A model generated the notes under the pieces. That model made no database searches, was not told where the DNA came from, and was given only the letters and a program-made list of their open reading frames with translations. Both the position numbers and the translations under genes were made by a program. Below are positions 26,786-34,121 of a stretch of DNA of 64,000 nucleotides, piece after piece (the first letter of the stretch is position 1; each line of letters begins with the position of its first letter). The DNA is from Loigolactobacillus backii. Its GTDB lineage: Bacteria > Bacillota > Bacilli > Lactobacillales > Lactobacillaceae. The stretch is from assembly GCF_003946275.1 (NCBI RefSeq), contig NZ_RHNQ01000002.1, positions 33,241-97,240 of the forward strand, read 5' to 3'.

Positions 26786-27847
26786 TTGACTTTGTTACGG
26801 AAAAAAAATTGGCTAATTGGATTGTTCCTGTTAATTGGATTGTTCGTTGTAGTTCAACCAGCGGCAGCCAACGAGTTAACTTTTGGTGTTCAGGCAAATT
26901 TGCCTGATAATCAAGTTGATCGAACCGTTAATTACTTTGATCTTAAGCTTGATCCTGGGCAAAAACAACAAATAAGCGTAACTGTGAATAACAGCACGGC
27001 CAAAGAAGTAAAAATAAGACCAACTGTTAGTCAAGCGACAACGAACTTAAACGGGGTAGTTGAGTATAATAAGGGAATTGCTAAGTCTGATAAAACTTTG
27101 AAGTATAAAATTGCTGACTACGTTCAACCTACTGAGAAGACATTGACCTTAGCGCCACATGAAACTAAGCAGCTTAAATTGAATGTGACGATGCCTAATC
27201 GCGCCTTTAGGGGAGTTATCGCCGGTGGTCTGAGACTACAAGATCAAAATCAACTTGATGCTCAAAAAAAGCAGAAAAAAGGGACTACCGTACAAAATCA
27301 ATACGCCTACCTCCTTGGCATTGTGCTACAACAATCGACTAAGAAGATTACACCGCAACTCAAACTAGGTAAAGTTACCGCTACACAAACTAATTATCGT
27401 AACGTGATTACATCGGAGTTACGCAACGTTTCGGCAATGTACATTAATAAGTTCTCCGTTAACGCAAAAGTTTTACAAAACGGCAAGAAAATCCATCAAC
27501 AGAAGAGTACGAATTTACAATTAGCACCGAATTCTGTTTTTAGCTATCCATTACGGTTGAACGGTGAGCGTTTGAAGGCGGGAACTTATCAAATGGATAT
27601 TATAGCTAAATCTAAGGGCCACACCTGGCACTTCAAGAAGCAGTTTACGATTAGTGGTAAAACGGCCACTAAGTTGAATAAGAGAGACGTTTCAATTAAG
27701 CCTGACCACACATTGCTGTACACGCTAATTGGATTTGGTATCTTACTAATACTTGGTGGACTCATCTGGTTCATCATGCACCGTAAGAGCCGTAAGATGC
27801 GCGAAGAAAATCAACGCTTAAAAGATGAACTGGCACAGAAAAAGTAG
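26786..27847 (+). CDS. DUF916/DUF3324 domain membrane-anchored WxL-interacting protein
   Basis: 353 residues: signal peptide (GLFLLIGLFVVVQPAAAN), a DUF916 domain from about 28 to 150 (FGVQANLPDNQ ... YFDLKLDPGQKQ), a DUF3324 domain to about 295, one C-terminal membrane helix (LLYTLIGFGILLILGGLIWF) and a basic, coiled-coil-like cytoplasmic tail. Proteins of this type bridge WxL proteins and peptidoglycan and are always found with them. Start TTG 26786 has SD GAGGA about 8 nt upstream. Confidence 0.92.
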   Translation: MTLLRKKNWLIGLFLLIGLFVVVQPAAANELTFGVQANLPDNQVDRTVNYFDLKLDPGQKQQISVTVNNSTAKEVKIRPTVSQATTNLNGVVEYNKGIAKSDKTLKYKIADYVQPTEKTLTLAPHETKQLKLNVTMPNRAFRGVIAGGLRLQDQNQLDAQKKQKKGTTVQNQYAYLLGIVLQQSTKKITPQLKLGKVTATQTNYRNVITSELRNVSAMYINKFSVNAKVLQNGKKIHQQKSTNLQLAPNSVFSYPLRLNGERLKAGTYQMDIIAKSKGHTWHFKKQFTISGKTATKLNKRDVSIKPDHTLLYTLIGFGILLILGGLIWFIMHRKSRKMREENQRLKDELAQKK

Positions 27848-27970
27848 TCAGTAAGCGTTGAAAAGAGTATTTATTCTGAACTGGTACATTTCCATTTCAG
27901 GTGTGGATTCTTTCAATAAACGAACACCTTGTTTCTTAATAGTAATTGGGCTACTATCTTATAGTAATAG

Positions 27971-28005
27971 AAAGTTATTTGTAAAACATACAAATAACTT
28001 TTTTT
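27971..28005 (+). terminator. Rho-independent terminator of the WxL operon
   Basis: A 13-bp perfect stem (AAAGTTATTTGTA / TACAAATAACTTT) with a 5-nt loop continues into further T residues. It lies 123 bp after the DUF916 gene. Confidence 0.88.
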
Positions 28006-28120
28006 ATGTTTTCTAATTTTTTACGTGGCCTAACTAACAGTAATAGCTAGAACAAGTAACCTATTTGGCAGTGTTGGTGAGCAGATCGATTACGGTTTTA
28101 CCTGTTTGGTATAAGGAGTT

Positions 28121-28420
28121 GTTTGAAAAAGCGGATTCCTGGGGATTGCTATGGTTCAACTTCGAGCTCTTTGCCTTGCTAGTTCTTGCGGTGACCGAGG
28201 CGAACTTAGTTGCGAGCAGTTATGGACTTTATAACTGTGTTCCTTGTTTTTGCCACAAGAATAGGCAACATTCGAAGCATCATGAGTTATTTGCGTTCTT
28301 TGCAAATAACTAACTGTCATTGCGAAGTAGTAGTTGAATGGACATTAGATGGCATAGCAAAATTATTAGCGATTTGGGCCAATAATCCTCAATTGTGAAG
28401 TAGAATCTAACCATTTTTCC
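28121..28420 (+). repeat. R2 dispersed repeat, copy B (with extra hairpin insert)
   Basis: It matches copy A at 17751-17960 in order and orientation but carries about 85 extra bp after AGCATCA. The insert includes a 10-bp perfect hairpin (AGTTATTTGC / GCAAATAACT). The left end GTTTGAAAAAGCGGATTCC resembles the ends of the element at 29221-29329. Frames passing through here are not genes. The rest of the 651-bp gap 27848-28498 holds only the terminator. Confidence 0.65.
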
Positions 28421-28498
28421 CAACACCGACCATTTACAAGAATTAGAAAATATCTCTAGGTGGCTTTTAAGCCCGATTAATAATTAGGAGGTTTTTAG

Positions 28499-29077
28499 AT
28501 GAATGATTATGCGGAAATTAGTCAGTTAGTTGCTCGAGAACGGCAGTACCGAGTGCGACACGTTAAGGAATTGGCTGATTGTTATTATCCTGACGCAACG
28601 ATTCAGACAAGTTGGCAAAGTGGCAGTGTAGCTTCATTTATCAATGGCCAGCCAACTGAGGTTAGCGATCAAACCATGATTGTTGGTCGTATGAGTATAC
28701 CGACGATTCACCAAAATGGTCAGCGCGCTTACGTAGAATTTCCTACGACTACGTACATGTGGTTAACGGTGAACGGTGCTGAAGCCGAACTAGAATCCTT
28801 TCGTCGGTTAATTTACCACGTTGAAAAGCGTAATGGTGTTTGGAAAATTGCCACAATGATTTCAATTAACGAAAGTGATAATTTACACCCGGCAATTCCA
28901 GGCACTGATTTAAAAGTTGATCCTAAGGACCTAGTGGGTCTCCGTCGTTCTTACCGTTATTTAGCTTACACGCGAAAAAACGCTGGTGGCGAAATTAGTC
29001 CTGATTTGTTAGGGATTGACCGCCCCGCTGATATTAAGAAACTTTACGCACAGGCAGAAAATTGGATTAACGAATAG
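28499..29077 (+). CDS. NTF2-like/SnoaL-like protein
   Basis: 192 residues. The N-terminal two thirds fit the nuclear transport factor 2-like cone fold used by SnoaL-type cyclases, dehydratases and many small-molecule enzymes (helix EISQLVARERQYRVRHVKEL, DCYYPDATIQTSW, then strands AYVEFPTTTYMWL and GVWKIATMIS). The C-terminal tail is an extra helical region. No catalytic residue pair can be assigned, so function is open. A strong SD TAGGAGG lies 7 nt before the ATG. Confidence 0.75.
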   Translation: MNDYAEISQLVARERQYRVRHVKELADCYYPDATIQTSWQSGSVASFINGQPTEVSDQTMIVGRMSIPTIHQNGQRAYVEFPTTTYMWLTVNGAEAELESFRRLIYHVEKRNGVWKIATMISINESDNLHPAIPGTDLKVDPKDLVGLRRSYRYLAYTRKNAGGEISPDLLGIDRPADIKKLYAQAENWINE

Positions 29078-29205
29078 TGTGTTTGGCTCAGATTTCGGGC
29101 TAATATTTAGAATTTGGGTATTGTTTGAATGACAGTCAAAATTGATTAGTAAAAGATTGCTCAAATTAGTTAATAAATGATAATTAACCAGTGGAGGAAA
29201 TTTAA

Positions 29206-29818
29206 ATGCAAACTAGTTCATGTTTGAAAAAGTAAGTTCCTGTGCTTAGTTACGATCGCCAAATCATCTGTTTCACAGATAATTCGTCAATCTAGACTAA
29301 TGCTCGGAACCTGAGCACTTTTTCAAACACTCCATAGTTTATTAGTTATTGATATGCAAAATGGCCTAAATGGTGCCTATCAGTATACTGAATTAATCGA
29401 AAAGATTAATCAACGAATTAAGGCCTACCACCAAACAAATTTACCCGTTATTTACGTTCAGCACACGGACGCCGAATTACCTTATGGTAGTGAGGCCTGG
29501 CAGTTAGACGCCAAAATCACACGCTCGCCGACGGATAGGGTGTTTTTGAAATACCATTCGGATTCATTCTTTGAAACTGGCCTAAAAAGCTATTTACGAC
29601 ACCGCAACCTGCAATCAATTGAGGTTTGTGGTTTGCAAACTGAATATTGCGTTGATACTGCATTGCGAGTTGGCCATCACCTTGGTTTTAAAATGAGTAT
29701 TTTGGCTGGATTAAGTTCCACGTTTGATAATGAATTGTTACCTGCAATTAAAATCCGCGCCCACCACGAAAGTATCTGGCAAGGGAGCTTTGCTGAAGTT
29801 TTATCGAATAAAAGCTAA
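29206..29818 (+). pseudogene. Isochorismatase-family cysteine hydrolase interrupted by a miniature element
   Basis: A good SD (TGGAGGAAA) and ATG 29206 open a frame that stops after ten codons inside an inserted element. Beyond it the frame resumes as LLVIDMQNGLNG and runs to 29818 through GLQTEYCVDTALR (catalytic Cys) and a normal C-terminus. Deleting 29221-29329 rejoins the frame exactly (MQTSS-LHSLLVIDMQ). The first internal ATG (29354) lies just after the catalytic Asp of VIDMQ, and no start codon exists between the element's last stop and that Asp. A shortened protein of 154 residues would therefore lack a catalytic residue. It was once probably an amidase or isochorismatase-like hydrolase; it is now likely inactive. 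Confidence 0.75.
29221..29329. mobile_element. 109-bp MITE-like element
   Basis: It is bounded by 13-bp perfect terminal inverted repeats (TGTTTGAAAAAGT and ACTTTTTCAAACA) and contains an internal ATCTGT/ACAGAT hairpin. It has no coding capacity and splits the isochorismatase gene. No clear target duplication is visible. Similar ends occur at 7737/7952 and at the R2 left end. Confidence 0.65.
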
Positions 29819-29916
29819 TTTTTAATTGTGGCCTTGGTGCTAGTAGTAATTTAGGCAAGTTTCCTGCTTCCATCAATTAAAATCTACTTGATTGTTTAAA
29901 AGTTTGAATTAGCTAG

Positions 29917-29945
29917 TTGACATTTATAAGTAAAGCTCTTATACT
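29917..29945 (+). promoter_or_regulatory. Promoter of the Met T-box operon
   Basis: A perfect TTGACA at 29917-29922, a 17-bp spacer, and TATACT at 29940-29945. Transcription would begin about 29952, just before T-box stem I. Confidence 0.75.
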
Positions 29946-29972
29946 CAATAAAAATTAGATTTTAATTAAAAA

Positions 29973-30221
29973 AGATGTTGATGGAAAGAGTAAGCTTTGT
30001 GAATTGATTATTAGCGACTGTCGTTGGTGAAAGGGCAGATCAAAGACAAAACTGAACATGAGTCCAGAGTCTTGTTGGTGGTGCAAGCCACTAGCACGTT
30101 AGGGTACGTTATAACTCCAAGCATGTTTGTGCTTTTAAGGTGACCAGTTGTAAAGCTGGTTACAAATCTGGGTGGTACCACGAAATGATCGTCCCTGCAT
30201 TAATTTGCAGGGGCGTTTTTT
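29973..30221 (+). promoter_or_regulatory. T-box riboswitch, methionine specifier (AUG)
   Basis: A T-box leader. AGAGTAAG opens stem I. The apical part is AGCGA then a CTGTC/GGCAG stem with loop GTTGGTGAAAG. The specifier loop reads CTGAACATGAGTC, where GAAC-codon-A gives ATG at 30058-30060. The T-box core GGGTGGTACCACG is at 30170-30182, whose TGGT matches an ACCA tRNA end, as in elongator tRNA-Met. A terminator follows at 30190-30221 (CGTCCCTGCA / TGCAGGGGCG then T6). Uncharged tRNA-Met should allow read-through into the downstream genes. The specifier is read by comparison with known T-boxes, so the amino acid is an inference but a strong one. Confidence 0.9.
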
Positions 30222-30260
30222 AGTTAGTTGTTAAATTTTCATGAGAGGGATTGGTTAATA

Positions 30261-30752
30261 ATGAGTAAAAAGCATCTAGGTGTCGCAGCGGCACTTGATT
30301 TTGGAAAAACGACAGCGAAACATCAAGTCACCGCAATTTTAAATTTAGGTTGTCCAGATAGTCGACAATGGTACCTGGCCAATCAGCAAGTGCTGCTTCA
30401 AACGGTTCAGGCTGGTCAGATTCAACTTGAAATTAAATTTTGGAATAAACCAGTAGCCGATTTGGCCAATGGTAATGAGGCCAATAAGTTTGTGGATTAT
30501 ACCGAACCTCAAGCGGCCTTGAAGTTCATTGCGGCAGTTTATGCGCAGCAGGCGGATTTAAACGCCGCAATTGATGTTAATAAATTTGTGACCACTAAAT
30601 TCAAGGTCGACCGAGTTGTTACCCAAGAAGTACTGACCCAGATTGATCAGGCAATTACTGCTGAAGGCATTACCAGTCTACCAACGATTATTTTCGATGG
30701 TGCTCATTTTTCAGGGGATCGATTAGTACCAATCACGCAATTACTTGCATAA
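30261..30752 (+). CDS. DsbA/thioredoxin-fold protein with a CPDS active site
   Basis: A 163-residue thioredoxin-fold protein, cytosolic (no signal peptide). The redox loop reads LNLGCPDSRQWYLANQ, so CxxC has become CPDS with a single cysteine. The helical insert of DsbA-like proteins follows, then the cis-Pro strand ITSLPTIIFDG. A CxxS site suggests a monothiol, isomerase-like or binding role rather than dithiol oxidation. ATG 30261 is chosen because GAGAGGGA lies about 11 nt upstream. It is the first gene behind the Met T-box, before the Cys-Cys leader peptide and the symporter. Confidence 0.8.
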   Translation: MSKKHLGVAAALDFGKTTAKHQVTAILNLGCPDSRQWYLANQQVLLQTVQAGQIQLEIKFWNKPVADLANGNEANKFVDYTEPQAALKFIAAVYAQQADLNAAIDVNKFVTTKFKVDRVVTQEVLTQIDQAITAEGITSLPTIIFDGAHFSGDRLVPITQLLA

Positions 30753-30766
30753 AAGGAGGGCCTCAT

Positions 30767-30859
30767 ATGAGCCGCTTACGAATCAATCCAGTTAATAAAT
30801 GGTTAATTTTATGGCGGGGAAGTTCCCGTAGTGACACGGCCATGTGTTGTCTGTTGTAA
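30767..30859 (+). CDS. 30-residue peptide ending in Cys-Cys; probable cysteine-responsive leader peptide
   Basis: A very strong SD (AAAGGAGGG, 30752-30760) stands 6 nt before an ATG that opens a 30-codon frame rich in Arg and Ser and ending AMCCLL. The two adjacent Cys codons (TGT TGT, 30845-30850) and the stop codon lie in or beside the 5' arm of a perfect hairpin just before the symporter gene. This is the plan of an attenuation leader in which ribosomes stall when Cys-tRNA is scarce. Short leader peptides with C-terminal Cys are known before sulfur genes in actinobacteria. A stable small peptide or peptide-product precursor cannot be excluded. Confidence 0.65.
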   Translation: MSRLRINPVNKWLILWRGSSRSDTAMCCLL

Positions 30860-30880
30860 ATAATTTGAAACAACAGACAA
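30847..30880 (+). promoter_or_regulatory. Attenuator hairpin overlapping the leader-peptide Cys codons
   Basis: An 11-bp perfect stem (TTGTCTGTTGT at 30847-30857, ACAACAGACAA at 30870-30880) has a 12-nt loop. It begins in the second pair of Cys bases and ends 20 nt before the symporter ATG, close to its SD (GTAGG). There is no T run, so control of translation or mRNA stability is more likely than termination. Confidence 0.6.
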
Positions 30881-30900
30881 TACGAAAGTAGGTTTGAACG

Positions 30901-32136
30901 ATGCAGACCATTAAAAAAATTACGTTACCGTATCAATTATTAATTGCTTTAGTTTTAGGTATTATTTTAGGGAAATTCATCCCCGCAGCCGATAATTTCT
31001 ATAATTTATTGGGGACACTATTCATCAATGCGATTACCATGGTGATTTTACCGCTAATTTTTCCCACGGTGGTGGTAGCGGTAGTGCAGATTTTTACGCA
31101 AAAATCTTTTGGTAAACTTCTGTTGAAAACTTTTGTTTACTTTTTCGTTGTCACCACAGTGATTATTTTAGTGTATTTAGCAGCTGGTTATTATTTCAAA
31201 TTTGGCACCAGTCTTCAAAGTGGTGCCGGTACACAGACGTTAAAAGGAATCGCCACGAAGGTCAATTTATGGACCTTTATCGCTAATATTGTTCCAGCAA
31301 ATCTGTTTGCGGCCTTTTCAGATAATAATCTGTTATCCGTCATCTTTTTCGCCATTGTTTTAGGGCTTGGCTTAGGTGCTTATGGACCAAAAAATGCGGC
31401 GCCGTTACTGAAGTTATTCGATATTTGGATCAAGGCAATTTATAAAATTACTGATTTTGTCATCAAACTATCACCAATTGGAATTTTTGGAATCATTGCT
31501 CATGATATTAATACAGTTGGCGGTGGGAAACTGTATTCCCTGGTTAACTTTATTGGTGGCCTGTATATCGGTTATCTAGCCTTGGCCTTAATTGTTTTTC
31601 CACTGATCGCCTTATTTTTCAAAGTTCCTTATTTTCAAACTTTCCGTAGTATTCAGGATTTATTTTCCTTGGCCTTTTTCTCCGGTAGTTCCAGCGTCGT
31701 ATTACCAAAATTATTGGAACGTTTAAAGCAAACCGGCACATCTGCCACCGTTACTGACTTTGTTGTACCACTAGGTTACACCTTCAATTTAGAGGGTGCG
31801 GCGGTCTATTTAGCCATTGCCGTGGCCTTTATTGCCAATAGTTATGGGGTGACCATGTCTTTGACCTCACTGTTGACGATTACGCTGTTGTTGACTTTTA
31901 TCAGCAAAACCATTGCGACTGTTCCGTCTGGGGCCGTAGTCGTATTACTGGCCACGGCCTCACAGCTAGGGTTACCTAAGGAAGGCGTGGCGTTGATCTT
32001 TGCCGTTGATTTCTTTGCTAACGCGGGTCGGACAGCCTTAAACGTCTTAGGCAATGCCTTGGCGGCTAAAGCACTGGATGCGCAATCTAAAACAGTAAAA
32101 ATTCCACAGTCAATTGTTAAAGTTGCGAAAAATTAG
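30901..32136 (+). CDS. Dicarboxylate/amino acid:cation symporter (DAACS family)
   Basis: A 411-residue membrane transporter of the GltP/DctA/TcyP family. The serine-rich re-entrant loop FFSGSSSVVLPKLLERL, the TM7 motif VVPLGYTFNLEGAAVYL, and the TM8 motif DFFANAGRTALNVLGNALAAK are present. The substrate-carboxylate Arg and its Asn partner are kept in GRTALNV. The position that is Asp in aspartate transporters (DMGRT) is Asn here (NAGRT), and the sodium-site Asp is also Asn. Specificity may therefore differ from aspartate/glutamate. Placement behind a Met T-box and a Cys-codon leader suggests a sulfur amino acid or related compound such as cystine; this is inferred from context. Confidence 0.85.
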   Translation: MQTIKKITLPYQLLIALVLGIILGKFIPAADNFYNLLGTLFINAITMVILPLIFPTVVVAVVQIFTQKSFGKLLLKTFVYFFVVTTVIILVYLAAGYYFKFGTSLQSGAGTQTLKGIATKVNLWTFIANIVPANLFAAFSDNNLLSVIFFAIVLGLGLGAYGPKNAAPLLKLFDIWIKAIYKITDFVIKLSPIGIFGIIAHDINTVGGGKLYSLVNFIGGLYIGYLALALIVFPLIALFFKVPYFQTFRSIQDLFSLAFFSGSSSVVLPKLLERLKQTGTSATVTDFVVPLGYTFNLEGAAVYLAIAVAFIANSYGVTMSLTSLLTITLLLTFISKTIATVPSGAVVVLLATASQLGLPKEGVALIFAVDFFANAGRTALNVLGNALAAKALDAQSKTVKIPQSIVKVAKN

Positions 32137-32194
32137 TATTTGGTAGCGGCCCTTAGTTAGGCCGACTTAATTTAATTATATTGGAGGAATTAAT

Positions 32195-33133
32195 ATGACT
32201 GCAAAACAACCAAAAGTTTACGTTTTACACGAAAATTTGGAATGGACCCAACATTTAGTTACCTGGTTAGAACGAAACGCTATTCCGTACGAATTATGGG
32301 ATCTCGCTACTGGTGTTTTGGATTTAACCAGTACGCCACGGGAAGGAATTTTTTATAATCGAATTTCAGCGTCAGCTCATACCCGTAATCATCGCTTTAC
32401 GCCGGAGTTTGGGCAACAAGTGATTAAGTGGCTGGAAGACAATCACCGCATTGTTCTTAACGGTTCCAATGCCATTGATTTGGAGATTAGCAAGGTCAGA
32501 CAGTATTTGGCCCTGCAGCAAAGTAATATCAAAACACCAAAAACAATTGCCGTTCTCGGTAAAGAAAAACTAGTGGCGGCCGCCCAGCAATTGAATATTT
32601 TTCCGCTGATCACTAAACATAATCGGGCCGGTAAAGGTGCTGGTGTGCACCGTTTTGATTCAATCGCTGAATTAGAACGCTACGTTAACAGCACCGATTT
32701 TGAGGAACCAGTTGATGGAATCACGTTACTGCAACAATACATTAAACCAATTGATGGTCGCATTCGCCGCTCAGAATTCATTGGTCGTAAGTTTCTTTAC
32801 ACAGTAGCAATTGATTCTAGTCAAGGGTTTGAGCTTTGCCCAGCGGATGAGTGCCAACTTCCTAACGTTTCTGAATCCAAGTTTAAAATTATTGCACCAC
32901 TAGCAGCGCAGCAGCAAAGTGCCTATGAACAATTCTTAACGGCCAACCGGCTAGATGTGGCTGCGGTGGAGTGGGTAGAAGACGCCAATCACCAAAAATA
33001 TGTGTACGACGTAAACACTAATACAAATTATAATGATCAAGCCGAAAGCAAGGCCCAAATCTTTGCTCACGAGCATTTAGCGTTGTACTTACAACAAGTG
33101 TTGGAACAACAGTACGCGGTAGTAGCGAAGTAG
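32195..33133 (+). CDS. RimK-like ATP-grasp ligase
   Basis: A 312-residue ATP-grasp protein of the RimK/glutamate-ligase-like group. The pre-ATP-grasp domain (about 1-115) includes FYNRISASAHTRNH and LNGSNAIDLEISKV. The ATP-grasp part has LITKHNRAGKGAGVHRF, EFIGRKFLYTVAID and the metal-binding end YVYDVNTNTNYN. Such enzymes form amide bonds, often adding Glu or another amino acid. It is the last gene of the T-box operon, 58 bp after the symporter with SD TTGGAGGA. The substrate may be the transported compound. Two cysteines in ELCPADECQLP are notable but their role is unknown. Confidence 0.82.
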   Translation: MTAKQPKVYVLHENLEWTQHLVTWLERNAIPYELWDLATGVLDLTSTPREGIFYNRISASAHTRNHRFTPEFGQQVIKWLEDNHRIVLNGSNAIDLEISKVRQYLALQQSNIKTPKTIAVLGKEKLVAAAQQLNIFPLITKHNRAGKGAGVHRFDSIAELERYVNSTDFEEPVDGITLLQQYIKPIDGRIRRSEFIGRKFLYTVAIDSSQGFELCPADECQLPNVSESKFKIIAPLAAQQQSAYEQFLTANRLDVAAVEWVEDANHQKYVYDVNTNTNYNDQAESKAQIFAHEHLALYLQQVLEQQYAVVAK

Positions 33134-33146
33134 CCGTAAACACACG

Positions 33147-33192
33147 AAAAGACACTTTTGCTCTCTATCTTTGGAAGGTAAGGTGTCTTTTT
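33147..33192 (+). terminator. Rho-independent terminator of the T-box operon
   Basis: AAAAGACAC / GTGTCTTTT arms enclose an inner pairing of CTTT-GGAAGG type and are followed by T. It starts 13 bp after the ATP-grasp stop. Confidence 0.8.
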
Positions 33193-33381
33193 GTGGCTAA
33201 TTTTTACTAAAATTAGACTTAGGACGTGAATTTTATGGAAAAAAAGCAATTATTTTGGGATAACATTGACTTGATAGCTTTCGTCTCAGTTTGTAACTAT
33301 GGTAACATGGTTGCTAATTTTACGTTAGCGCTATCATTTACCAAGTGATTTAGGTATACTAATAACAATAAAATAATTCAC

Positions 33382-33457
33382 TAGGGGTGCTTAGTTGCTG
33401 AGATGACCGTGGTCAAACCCTTTAAACCTGCTCTAGTTAGGACTAGCGAAGGGAAGT
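33382..33457 (+). promoter_or_regulatory. TPP riboswitch (THI element)
   Basis: The conserved THI-box parts appear in order: AGGGGTGC, TTGCTGAGATGACC, ACCCTTTAAACCTG, and CGAAGGGAAGTG. A -10-like TATACT at 33355-33360 would start transcription just upstream. It senses thiamine pyrophosphate and should switch thiW off when TPP is abundant. Confidence 0.93.
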
Positions 33458-33498
33458 GTACTGGTTATATTTTGTTGTGCCAATGGACAACGTTAACG

Positions 33499-33534
33499 AG
33501 ACTCCTAGTGATTTTATGGATGGGAGTCTTTTTT
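33499..33534 (+). terminator. Riboswitch expression-platform terminator containing the thiW SD
   Basis: AGACTCC / GGAGTCT arms are followed by T6 that abut the thiW ATG. The 3' arm includes GGGAG, the SD of thiW. The one hairpin can both terminate transcription and hide the ribosome-binding site. Confidence 0.8.
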
Positions 33535-34032
33535 ATGCGGCAAACACGGAATCAAAAATTAGTTTTGACAGCGTTGCTAACGGCCATTGCGGTAGTTGGG
33601 GGTAATTTATTTGAATTTCCAATTGGACCAGCACGAGTTGCGCCAACACAGCATTTGATTAATTTAATTAGTGGTGTGCTCGTAGGTCCGTACTACGCGG
33701 TTGCCCAGGCCTTTTTAACGTCACTATTACGCAACATGCTAGGCACTGGAACCTTGCTGGCCTTCCCTGGTAGTATGATTGGCGCCCTCTGCGTTGGGTA
33801 CTGTTATCGTTGGTTTAAGAATTTGTTGGCGGCGGCCTTAGGTGAATTAATTGGAACTGGTATTCTGGGTGCACTAGTCGCCTACCCGTTAGCAGCACTT
33901 TTTCTAGGCACGACTGGTGCTTTGTGGGTATTCATACCTAGCTTTTTCCTCAGTGCACTTGTTGGTGTAATAGTTGGCTACATTATACTGCGGGCACTTT
34001 GGCCAGTACTAAAGGCAAGATTTGCTCGTTAG
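33535..34032 (+). CDS. thiW: ThiW, thiazole-precursor ECF transporter S component
   Basis: A 165-residue membrane protein with five or six hydrophobic helices, the substrate-binding S component that works with the shared EcfAA'T module to import hydroxyethylthiazole or a related thiamine precursor. The N-terminus LVLTALLTAIAVVGGNLFEF and the motif FPIGPARVAPTQHLINLISG are typical of ThiW. Start ATG 33535 is set by GGGAG 8 nt upstream, inside the riboswitch terminator stem; frames extending upstream run through the riboswitch and are not used. No ECF core genes lie in the window, as usual for group II ECF systems. Confidence 0.9.
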   Translation: MRQTRNQKLVLTALLTAIAVVGGNLFEFPIGPARVAPTQHLINLISGVLVGPYYAVAQAFLTSLLRNMLGTGTLLAFPGSMIGALCVGYCYRWFKNLLAAALGELIGTGILGALVAYPLAALFLGTTGALWVFIPSFFLSALVGVIVGYIILRALWPVLKARFAR

Positions 34033-34121
34033 ATTATTTTTCAATTGCGCGTTTATTTAAGAAGTGTTCTGGGTCATTTTTAAACATAATACTGAGAATA
34101 ATGTTTTCTACGATAATTAAG

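Noticed and set aside
28065..28313. 82-codon frame in the WxL downstream gap
   Set aside because: It runs through R2 copy B, whose other copy does not keep the frame; repeat DNA, not a gene.
29973..30221. T-box read as specific for cysteine because of the Cys leader downstream
   Set aside because: The specifier position reads ATG, and the TGGT of the antiterminator fits an ACCA tRNA end; tRNA-Cys normally has a different discriminator base.
33235..33348. 37-codon frame starting MEKKQLFWDNIDL upstream of the TPP riboswitch
   Set aside because: Only a weak SD (AGGACGTG), lies in the promoter region of thiW, no known match; too little support for a gene.
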